Positions 62,401-64,000 of a DNA stretch of 64,000 nucleotides are shown here, in pieces. Source of the DNA: Scolanthus callimorphus (Eukaryota > Cnidaria > Anthozoa > Actiniaria > Edwardsiidae); contig CM066917.1 in NCBI GenBank assembly GCA_033964015.1, positions 30,889,951 to 30,953,950 on the forward strand. The letters are read 5' to 3'. Each line of letters opens with the position of its first letter. Position 1 is the stretch's first letter. A program made the translations under genes and the position numbers. The notes below the pieces were generated by a model. The model worked only from the letters and a program-made list of their open reading frames with translations. It was not told the origin of the DNA and did not search any database.

Positions 62401-64000
62401 TGCAAAGATCAGTTTCTTTAACTTCATGTAAGCCAGCCATGCATTCTTGGTAAACCACTCACTGGCAATTATAAACAGTACAGGACTTATGGCCAGAAAA
62501 TTGGAAAATTCTGAGAAATGTGCTGGTGGCAAAAATTATCAAAGAAATCATAAAATAATTTCTACGGTGTAGTTAGAAGTTCAAGAAAATCATTGTTTTC
62601 AGTTGTTTCAGTTGTTAGCTGCTTCGGTCGTTCTGATAGAACTAACAGGAACTGATGACTTGTACTGCAGGGACGGCGGAACAGTTTTCAAAGTTGGTGG
62701 GGGATGGGGGGACTTAGTTAGATTATATGGCAAGATGGGGGGCTGATTTAGTGAAAATGTATGAAAACTTGACGAAATATGGCCCCTCACTCCACCATCC
62801 CTGTACTGACCTTCATAAAGTAGAATCTAGTCTCAGTGGCCAGTAACCAGTAGAGAAGTAGAATAACACCAGGACTTGTGACCAAGGGCCAGTCTAGACG
62901 AAATATGGCGGGGCAAAAGCCCCCTAGCCCCCCCCCCCCCCCTCACTCCACCATCCCTGTACTGACCTTCATAAAGTAGAATCTAGTCTCAGTGGCCAGT
63001 AACCAGTAATCCCTGTACTGACCTTCATAAAGTAGAATCTAGTCTCAGTGGCCAGTAACCAGTAGAGAAGTAGAATAACACCAGGACTTGTGACCAAGGG
63101 CCAGTCTAGATACTGTCTGACATGTAGAATCTGTGGCTTATTACAGTCTGTGTATACTATACTCACAAACCCCAGCAATCTACGAGAATAAAAAATAAGG
63201 TAGCTCAGGGGCCAAAATTTTGACCAAGAGAGTTGCCTTGGCAACTATTAAAATTGTGTTGCCATATACTTGCGAGCATTTATATGAAGTATATCCCACA
63301 CTGGCAATCTAGGCAGAAGGGACCTTACCTTTCCAGTCTGTAGGATTAAAAAAAAAAATACCCTTCTCAAAATAAGCTGTCAACAGCATCAATTTGCAAG
63401 AAAAAGATTGTGACCAGGTTTCTGTTATGGGGACCAAACTTCACTATTTGGCAACTAGAATTTCATATTTAGGTGCCAATGGTTCGTCTTGAAAAAAGTT
63501 AATGTTGGGCCCTGTCATATTGTGAATAGTAATTAGACTGTATTGGTGTACTTCCCTATATCAAAAGACACAATAATTACCAAGTGGACCAAACAAAAAC
63601 AAAAAACCCTCATGTACTTACCTAGCTGGCAAACTCCAGGTGGCAAAACAACCTGGAAGAACTGGAATTGGTAAAGATACATCCCTATAATATGAAGTCC
63701 TGAATATACCATCAAGAAAAGACGAACACAGGCAAATGTCTTCTTGTGCCGTAGTCTAATGGCTTTATGGCAGCCCCATATAGTCCCAAGTATGAGAGCA
63801 ATAATAAAATAAATTGATGATGTAATGGATGGTTGTGTTATTCCAGCAATAAGAAGCATGAAGGCAGTTAAGTAGGGCATGATGTTGTCTGTTGTTGTTG
63901 GCTCATGAGGTACTGTGATTACTTGTTGTGGGCTCTCCGCACGCAATGGGGAGGAGTCTGTGAGATTTCGACAGCACAATACACAAACTAGAGAGATAAT
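34217..64000 (-). CDS. PIEZO: Piezo mechanosensitive ion channel, 39 exons in window, N-terminus missing
   Basis: Trimeric plasma-membrane channel that opens on membrane tension and passes cations. Joining 39 exons (listed separately) gives about 2,160 codons with matching splice phases, against about 2,500 for human PIEZO1; roughly the first 150 residues lie to the right of the window. Order seen: N-terminal blade helices (exons 1-17), beam region (18-20), the conserved SGDYYWFESDS segment (21), the MLSIPRPTKRYW block (23), the clasp-like linker (24-27), last blade repeat (28-32), anchor with the PFx2Ex6W signature (33), outer helix (34), extracellular cap (35-38), then inner helix and C-terminal domain ending EDLFAKLMFLYRSPETLIKW (39). 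Oddities: exons 3 and 15 each lack one base to keep frame, and exon edges are locally duplicated near exons 2 and 38. Function is by homology; identification is very secure. Confidence 0.97.
35322..35573 (-). CDS. PIEZO: Piezo exon 38, end of cap
   Basis: Acceptor TATGTAG, donor GTGAGT, phase 2 in and out. Reads IIINDMFPTFVSVP, then EWWELTQ and VLEMITFNDLVPPLHFSF, matching the human cap segment before the inner helix. Its first 64 bases with the acceptor are repeated twice more at 35602-35779. Confidence 0.95.
35510..35779. repeat. Three tandem copies of the Piezo exon 38 edge
   Basis: Units starting at 35510, 35602 and 35696 (periods 92 and 94) each contain the first 64 coding bases of exon 38, its AG acceptor and about 25 intron bases. 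Only the first copy joins the rest of the exon; the other two run into stops. Copies differ by one or two bases. Confidence 0.92.
35841..35994. mobile_element. MITE with GTGGCGTAGCCAGG ends
   Basis: CAGTGGCGTAGCCAGG and CCTGGCTACGCCCCAG ends, flanked by ATACCA on both sides. A truncated relative is at about 14143. Contains a G-run. In the large intron before exon 38. Confidence 0.65.
36531..36792. mobile_element. Composite CCAAT/hairpin element A
   Basis: Part 1: perfect 20-bp inverted ends TTTAGTCAAATCACACTAGT (36531-36550) and mirror (36690-36709) enclosing GCGTTCTGATTGGTTGG. Part 2, overlapping by an A: a hairpin from AACAATTATTCCTC to GAGGAATAATTGTT (36709-36792) with loop GAGGCCGAAGGCCGA. 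Element B at 45639 has the same order of parts. Confidence 0.7.
36841..36960 (-). CDS. PIEZO: Piezo exon 37, cap
   Basis: Acceptor TTACACAG, donor GTAAGT, phase 2 in and out. Reads EPKTALVQETISGQIPIILG and ends NGTFEGQQ, matching the cap segment after the membrane-distal strands. Confidence 0.93.
37108..37280. repeat. Degenerate 19-bp tandem repeat in Piezo intron
   Basis: About nine units like TTACGAGTTRCCCNTNATC with periods of 18-20 bases, running up to six bases before the donor of exon 36. Confidence 0.8.
37286..37455 (-). CDS. PIEZO: Piezo exon 36, cap
   Basis: Acceptor CTTTGCAG, donor GTTTGT, phase 0 in and 2 out. Contains WQISPPSRQLMMHDL and NVTMRFKYEFT, matching the human WRISPPSR block of the cap. 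Confidence 0.95.
38159..38266 (-). CDS. PIEZO: Piezo exon 35, start of cap
   Basis: Acceptor TTTCTAG, donor GTACTG, 36 codons in phase 0. Begins PLFRVSAQEQFLQRL, corresponding to human PLFTMSAQQ just after the outer helix. The donor is weak, but phase and homology support it. Confidence 0.88.
38416..38690. repeat. CTGT/CTGC-rich microsatellite-like stretch
   Basis: Imperfect tetranucleotide repeats (CTGTCTGTCTGC) in a Piezo intron. Long open frames over it on both strands are by-products. Confidence 0.8.
38806..38991 (-). CDS. PIEZO: Piezo exon 34, outer helix
   Basis: 62 codons, phase 0 both sides, donor GTGAGA. Reads VIVIWFPLLFMSYINSV, the outer pore helix, then TFTLSIGGYQ leading into the cap; human has IIWFPLLFMSL and LKLGGYE. 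Confidence 0.96.
39256..39403 (-). CDS. PIEZO: Piezo exon 33, anchor with PFx2Ex6W motif
   Basis: Acceptor GTCTAG, one base completes glycine; donor GTGAGA. Contains PFLLELRSVLDW, the Piezo signature PF-x2-E-x6-W, then TDTTLTLYHWLKMEDIYANI as in vertebrate Piezo. Confidence 0.97.
39602..39760 (-). CDS. PIEZO: Piezo exon 32
   Basis: Acceptor CTCGGCAG, donor GTAAGT, phase 2 in and out. Contains GLSAYQVRCGYPTRILGNFL, almost identical to human SAYQIRCGYPTRILGNFL, then VLFQG. Confidence 0.97.
40256..40363 (-). CDS. PIEZO: Piezo exon 31
   Basis: Acceptor TTCTTCCAG, donor GTAAGT. Reads CFYLRKYVFAKLFYLLFLTV and FHIFMFIVVPYMTQ, a transmembrane helix of the last blade repeat (human ALYLRKTVLGKLAF). 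Confidence 0.95.
40777..40835 (-). CDS. PIEZO: Piezo exon 30
   Basis: Acceptor TTCTCTCAG, donor GTAACT. Reads VPKTFLFMLLTQFFLIIID, matching human VPEAFLVMLLIQFSTMVVD. Confidence 0.94.
40940..41235. repeat. Purine-rich low-complexity stretch in Piezo intron
   Basis: Almost uninterrupted GA-rich sequence on the + strand (GGAGGAAGAGG type), so polypyrimidine in the Piezo pre-mRNA between exons 29 and 30. The charged open frame on the + strand is a by-product. Confidence 0.8.
41280..41324 (-). CDS. PIEZO: Piezo exon 29, 15 codons
   Basis: Very short exon PRNQAQFVKIVEENV, acceptor ATTTCAG, donor GTAAGT, phase 0 both sides; it fills the loop before VPKTF. Confidence 0.85.
41436..41586 (-). CDS. 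PIEZO: Piezo exon 28
   Basis: Acceptor TTTTCCAG, donor GTCAGT. Reads ICRSIKAFFHRIYDPE and VDVYAIMFACQFIIFIIILF, matching human LRRFFHDI ... DVYALMFLADVVDFIIII. Confidence 0.95.
41932..41975 (-). CDS. PIEZO: Piezo exon 27, 44 bases
   Basis: Acceptor ATTCTAG, donor GTAAGT, phase 0 in and 2 out. Acidic linker TEDPEDGKETLWN; phase only fits with exon 26 before and exon 28 after. Confidence 0.85.
42178..42233 (-). CDS. PIEZO: Piezo exon 26, linker
   Basis: 56 bases, acceptor TTCTCCAG, donor GTAAAA. Reads LRRDRDVSVPSLYSEESQ, a serine-rich cytoplasmic linker poorly conserved in the family; supported mainly by phase and splice sites. Confidence 0.8.
42537..42624 (-). CDS. PIEZO: Piezo exon 25, linker
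   Basis: Acceptor TCCTAAG, donor GTAAGA. VHGLWRDKAFEDDHDEMYEP corresponds to human YGLWDHEED after the blade helix. Confidence 0.88.
43090..43281 (-). CDS. PIEZO: Piezo exon 24
   Basis: 64 codons, phase 0 both sides, acceptor TTCTATAG, donor GTTTGT. Reads VIVIKYLFKFQFIDFN, FARILGIERD and YDLLLLLALYFHRYSLK, as in human VVVKYLFQFGF, PRILGLEK, YDLVQLMALFFHRS. Confidence 0.96.
43518..43837. repeat. 160-bp tandem duplication in Piezo intron
   Basis: Two head-to-tail copies (43518-43677 and 43678-43837) starting CTCCAGCTCATTTGCATTAG, differing at only three or four positions. Between exons 23 and 24. Confidence 0.93.
43925..44076 (-). CDS. PIEZO: Piezo exon 23
   Basis: Acceptor GTCCTAG, donor GTAAAT. 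Contains LPFLVFMWGMLSIPRPTKRY W, matching human VLVFLWAMLSIPRPSKRFW, one of the most conserved Piezo blocks. Confidence 0.97.
44485..44638 (-). CDS. PIEZO: Piezo exon 22
   Basis: Acceptor GTTTCAG, donor GTACCC, phase 0 in and 1 out. Acidic start, then MRVARFTVAFVYALLAHT, corresponding to human LRAVYQCVAAHS. Confidence 0.92.
45097..45596 (-). CDS. PIEZO: Piezo exon 21, conserved FESDS segment and long linker
   Basis: The longest exon, 500 bases. Begins AIYSGDYYWFESDSEAES (human IHSGDYFLFESDSEEEE), then a serine/proline-rich disordered stretch, then ISKDYREIADQLKRERKEKR, a charged helix. Acceptor ATATTTTAG, donor GTAGGG. Confidence 0.96.
45639..45892. mobile_element. Composite CCAAT/hairpin element B
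   Basis: Part 1: perfect 26-bp inverted ends starting TTTAGTAAAATCACACTC (45639-45664) and mirror (45796-45821), enclosing GCATTCTGATTGGCTC. Part 2: hairpin AACAATTAGATTAC ... GTAATCTAATTGTT (45821-45892). Same layout as element A at 36531. Confidence 0.7.
46164..46304. mobile_element. 141-bp MITE with CTGCTAGCCGGCTCTA ends
   Basis: Perfect 16-bp inverted ends and an inner stem GGATTCCTGTGTC / GACACAGGAATCC with an 8-base loop. Lies in the intron between exons 20 and 21. Confidence 0.75.
46384..46460 (-). CDS. PIEZO: Piezo exon 20, beam/linker
   Basis: 77 bases, acceptor GACGCAG, donor GTACGA. Only the frame VKRLGEKLAKLHPAGAEYEP connects to exon 21. Helical first half fits the end of the beam. 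Confidence 0.85.
46614..46706 (-). CDS. PIEZO: Piezo exon 19, beam helix
   Basis: Acceptor TTGTTAG. Reads AELVNEHIHKELEAVRLEDK and YRMDRIKNR, a charged helix as in the human beam. A strong donor GTAAGT lies at the end of base 46618, but only the weaker GTACAT four bases further on keeps frame with exon 20. Confidence 0.82.
47229..47494 (-). CDS. PIEZO: Piezo exon 18
   Basis: Acceptor CCTCACAG, donor GTAAGT. Contains YTKCWPLQLLSMFCLRQSTY, a cytosolic loop, then FTVLLIQYRIFTSDYFRHVV and MAS, aligning to human CFFFLLLQRRVFLSHYYLHV ... LAS. Confidence 0.95.
47786..48007 (-). CDS. PIEZO: Piezo exon 17
   Basis: 74 codons, phase 0 both sides, acceptor ATATCCAG, donor GTAAGA. Two membrane helices, with STVSIFNFGFILWCFFFLWH and KLLRLWKLFICYNYFTLLLK aligning to human TRISIFGLGYLLACFYLLLF and RLVLWDCLILYNVTVI. 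Confidence 0.96.
48358..48414. mobile_element. MITE of the CTCGTWCCCAGAGCC family, intronic
   Basis: CTCGTACCCAGAGCCCGTGC to GATACAGGGCTCTGG, with the same ends as the copies at 7268 and 50714. The palindrome element starts eight bases further on. Confidence 0.6.
48422..48881. mobile_element. 460-bp near-perfect palindromic element
   Basis: CACAGGCGATCC to GGATCGCCTGTG. Arms of about 220 bases differ at about two substitutions and one A-run length; the centre is a 19-base spacer between CTACCGTATGTTATAATAGA arms near 48622 and 48661. GAATAAT flanks both sides (48415-48421 and 48882-48888). No coding capacity. In the 3.2-kb intron between exons 16 and 17. Confidence 0.88.
49192..50426. mobile_element. 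Non-autonomous Mutator-like element with 9-bp target duplication
   Basis: Perfect 26-bp inverted ends AAGAGGAGGTCTGTCAGTCT(TCCCAT). AACTGAACA flanks exactly at 49183-49191 and 50427-50435. 9-bp duplication fits Mutator-like transposition. The 1.2-kb interior has no transposase; a charged 103-codon frame (49978-50289) is unassigned. Confidence 0.83.
50714..50775. mobile_element. MITE of the CTCGTWCCCAGAGCC family, intronic
   Basis: CCAGAGCTCCGTATCTTGG to GATACGCGGGCTCTGGG, followed by AACGAGATTGG; mirrors the copies at 7268 and 48358. Confidence 0.65.
51186..51364 (-). CDS. PIEZO: Piezo exon 16
   Basis: Acceptor CATTCAAG, donor GTATGC, phase 1 in and 0 out. DFFQLLFACCQENVYGLE, then a basic linker and PDFMWNITWLDFLK, matching human PNFIHCRSYLDMLK. 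Confidence 0.93.
51509..51600 (-). CDS. PIEZO: Piezo exon 15, one base short
   Basis: Acceptor CTTTGTAG, donor GTAAGA. The first half reads AYPWSKVLDPNLTHWLYLTD, the end reads IPPEPKLLLG in another frame; the switch is near 51537-51545. With one added base the exon length fits both neighbours and aligns without gap to human. As given, the frame ends in TAG at the exon edge. Confidence 0.9.
51717..51918 (-). CDS. PIEZO: Piezo exon 14
   Basis: Acceptor CTCAAG, donor GTAAGA. Two membrane helices with LPLQYLLVLGWPPGLCL, aligning to human LYQYLLCLGMPPALCI. Confidence 0.96.
52125..52268 (-). CDS. PIEZO: Piezo exon 13
   Basis: 48 codons, phase 0, acceptor CTCAATAG, donor GTAAAT. Basic linker, then LQCVKYLINRFFYHFGWE, matching human LGCLKYFINFFFYKFGLE. 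Confidence 0.96.
52835..52891 (-). CDS. PIEZO: Piezo exon 12
   Basis: 19 codons GYLLIVIVIVLNAVVKHHQ, a membrane helix matching human NHLQVLLLLVFEAIVYRRQ. Acceptor TTGTTGCAG, donor GTCAGT. Confidence 0.94.
52967..53059 (-). CDS. PIEZO: Piezo exon 11
   Basis: 31 codons, NVTLPPKISHF then WVGFYKTN, matching human NWFGVRK. Acceptor CATTTCAG, donor GTATGT. Confidence 0.93.
53339..53518 (-). CDS. PIEZO: Piezo exon 10
   Basis: 60 codons, phase 0. Helices and VVLSKMIYQLRFVQADLFQH NCT, matching human IIVCKMLYQLKVVNP ... NCT. Acceptor ATTTTCAG, donor GTAGGA. Confidence 0.96.
53888..54161 (-). CDS. PIEZO: Piezo exon 9
   Basis: Acceptor TTTGCAG, donor GTGAGT, phase 2 in and 0 out. A polar linker with SGGHGNSSSTRDRSRDPS, then LLWRLGELHLMKLVNITLIC, matching human FLRRLLELHVFKLVALYTVW. 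Confidence 0.95.
54412..54600. repeat. 59-bp tandem repeat
   Basis: Three units starting at 54412, 54471 and 54530 plus a partial fourth at 54589 (AGTCGCCAAACAGCAATATT start). Nearly identical, in a Piezo intron. GGTTGCAATGTCGGG after it recurs at about 44427. Confidence 0.93.
54832..54903 (-). tRNA. tRNA-like sequence, probably a pseudogene or SINE head
   Basis: 72 bases with a perfect 7-bp acceptor stem (GGCTTCA / TGAAGCC), GCTC/GAGC D-arm, A-box TAGCTCAGTTGCTAGAGC and B-box GGGTTCGAATTCCC. The anticodon stem hardly pairs (ACGCA against GGCCC), so it should not work as a tRNA; by position the anticodon would be GAT. In a Piezo intron. Confidence 0.6.
55072..55120. repeat. TTTA microsatellite
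   Basis: Runs of TTTATTTATTTA in the intron between exons 8 and 9. Confidence 0.75.
55492..55668 (-). CDS. PIEZO: Piezo exon 8
   Basis: Acceptor CCTTGCAG, donor GTTTGT, 177 bases, phase 2 in and out. LYNLGLRQHTKASLLMELL then IIVIQLHFFHRPFMAMIDL, matching human ILQLHYFHRPFMQLTD. Confidence 0.96.
55911..56059 (-). CDS. PIEZO: Piezo exon 7
   Basis: Acceptor CTCCACCAG, donor GTAAGT. ISITTWRLILRPLWWVMVIY, then YTYQFDNMPMYWHNATG, matching human FWWLVVAYT ... YTFQFQDFPAYWRNLTG. Confidence 0.97.
56523..56725 (-). CDS. PIEZO: Piezo exon 6
   Basis: Acceptor CTTTTCAG, donor GTTAGC. Acidic start, then VLAKYWILLCCSAFLLVGL and VYQIGYMAIFLFILICYQ, matching human YAKYWIYVCAGMF ... VYKIVYMFLFLLCLTLFQ. Confidence 0.97.
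57376..57520 (-). CDS. PIEZO: Piezo exon 5
   Basis: Acceptor CTCACCAG, donor GTAAGT. TLFTWVFWVTLRQHIREKRM, matching human LLTLTFWLTLRQFVKEKLL. Confidence 0.95.
57592..57690. repeat. Partial GATTCCAGCTATAA MITE
   Basis: GATTCCAGCTATAACGCACG and GCATTCTGGTAGTTGTGG match the element at 14785 but are separated by about 50 foreign bases. Confidence 0.55.
57840..58109 (-). CDS. PIEZO: Piezo exon 4
   Basis: 90 codons, phase 0, acceptor ACTCTCAG, donor GTAACA. AWSITYHSWLTFVLLLWACL is identical to human PIEZO1 over 20 residues; ends WKYPCLHLGAQ. Confidence 0.98.
58158..58349. mobile_element. 192-bp MITE with CCATCCTCGGAGACCAGGGC ends
   Basis: CCATCCTCGGAGACCAGGGCGTG at the left, CACGCCCTTCGTCTCCGAGGATGG at the right, a purine/pyrimidine-rich middle. 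In the intron between exons 3 and 4. A second MITE-like sequence with CCAAGAGCTCC follows at 58365-58515. Confidence 0.7.
58735..58898. repeat. Dispersed repeat, copy 2
   Basis: Matches 17460-17580, closely over 58823-58898. Its right end stops six bases before the donor-side edge of Piezo exon 3. Confidence 0.65.
58905..59107 (-). CDS. PIEZO: Piezo exon 3, one base short
   Basis: Acceptor ATCCATAG, donor GTAAGG. Starts in phase 0 as CLMADERGQRNYNTLAPDPE, ends in another frame as EENWVEDEHPDVQGTLGS and MRQSYIAALIIMM (human MDQSYVCALIAMM). 203 bases, one short of a multiple of 3; the switch is near 59003-59020. Confidence 0.88.
59438..59476. repeat. (TAA)n/(TA)n microsatellite
   Basis: About nine TAA units followed by TATATATATA. 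Confidence 0.9.
60192..60369. repeat. CCAAT motif plus hairpin element C
   Basis: GCCAATCAGATTGC at 60192-60205, then a hairpin 60228-60369 with arms TTTTTGTGATTTCCAGAATA and mirror, inner arms AAGTGGAATCAGGC and mirror, loop GAGGCCGTAAGGCCGA. Layout resembles part 2 of elements A and B; the CAATTATTG end is shared. Confidence 0.65.
60497..60542. repeat. Twin perfect palindromes
   Basis: CAAGAATCAGCTAGCTGATTCTTG-type 24-bp palindrome (60497-60520) directly followed by a 22-bp one with GCATGC centre (60521-60542). They share arms AAGAATCAGC. Confidence 0.85.
61364..61520. repeat. About 80-bp direct repeat
   Basis: CTTCCTTCCGCTCGG ... AGTATAGATTTCGAAG and CCTCCTTCCGGTCGG ... AGTATAGATTTCGAAA; two diverged head-to-tail copies. 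Confidence 0.7.
62089..62175. repeat. 55-bp-period direct repeat with CCAAT box
   Basis: ACTTCGCCTCCTGATTGGTTGGTTGTTGAATG occurs twice, 55 bases apart; each holds an inverted CCAAT box. Confidence 0.8.
62803..63010. repeat. Partial copies of Piezo exon 2 with its donor
   Basis: Two extra copies of the exon 2 end lie downstream of the real exon: 62803-62900 (about two thirds of the exon, lacking the acceptor side) and 62953-63010 (the last about 30 coding bases). Each keeps the GTCAGT donor. Flanking GACGAAATATGGC and CTCACTCCACCATC are repeated with them, so the unit is larger than the exon part. Confidence 0.88.
63023..63156 (-). CDS. PIEZO: Piezo exon 2
   Basis: Acceptor AGTATAG, donor GTCAGT, phase 1 in and 0 out. 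VYTDCNKPQILHVRQYLDWP then LVTSPGVILLLYW, matching human LDWPVYASPGVLLLL. Confidence 0.94.
63622..63987 (-). CDS. PIEZO: Piezo exon 1 of window, N-terminal blade
   Basis: Donor GTAAGT. Contains LLIAGITQPSITSSIYFIIA and GMYLYQFQFFQVVLPPGV, matching human LALAGIAHPSALSSVYLL and CLYCYQMPLAQALLPPAG at about residues 205-290. The high end is either the acceptor TCTCTCTAG just beyond 63987 or lies outside the window, since the frame stays open to 64000. Confidence 0.93.

Larger units (their letters stand above)
59108..63022. other. Largest Piezo intron in window (2/3)
   Basis: 3.9 kb without recognised coding. Holds an ATA/TA microsatellite (59438-59476), hairpin C (60228-60369), twin palindromes (60497-60542), direct repeats at 61364-61520 and 62089-62175, and exon 2 copies (62803-63010). 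Confidence 0.7.

Overview
The window looks like nuclear DNA of a cnidarian, most probably an anthozoan such as a stony coral. It is AT-rich, has split genes with GT-AG introns, many short non-autonomous DNA transposons (MITEs), a Penelope-like remnant and a piggyBac element. Species cannot be fixed from sequence alone; the cnidarian call is an inference from the repeat style and the divergence of the Piezo protein.

Left part (1-15.8 kb, + strand unless stated): two intronless paralogous Ras-superfamily GTPases (742-1464 and 9449-10165) resemble the RASD/Rhes and Di-Ras branch but lack a CAAX tail. They are followed by a piggyBac element with intact ends and TTAA target duplication (11835-14111) carrying a broken minus-strand transposase, and then by an unrecognised, probably frameshifted minus-strand ORF pair (14924-15723).

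Middle (15.8-34.1 kb): no convincing host gene. It holds a 31-bp minisatellite in two blocks (18.69-20.53 kb), diverged inverted repeats (22.3/25.9 kb and 26.3/27.4 kb), a Mutator-like foldback element with a perfect 9-bp target duplication and two facing 19-bp satellite arms (29897-31277), and a truncated Penelope-like element with GIY-YIG nuclease coding and inverted terminal arms (31.62-32.62 kb).

Right part (34.2-64.0 kb, - strand): one large gene, a Piezo mechanosensitive cation channel. I could thread 39 coding exons with consistent splice phases from the C-terminal stop (34217) to the N-terminal blade at the right edge, about 2,160 codons; only the first roughly 150 residues lie beyond the window. 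Two exons (3 and 15) each need one extra base to stay in frame. Partial copies of exon edges lie beside exons 2 and 38. Introns hold MITEs, a 460-bp near-perfect palindrome, a second 9-bp-TSD element, a tRNA-like pseudogene and composite hairpin elements carrying a CCAAT-box motif.

The GTPases and Piezo are not an operon-like unit; the window is ordinary metazoan gene territory. Its less ordinary content is the repeat architecture and the exon-edge duplications in Piezo.
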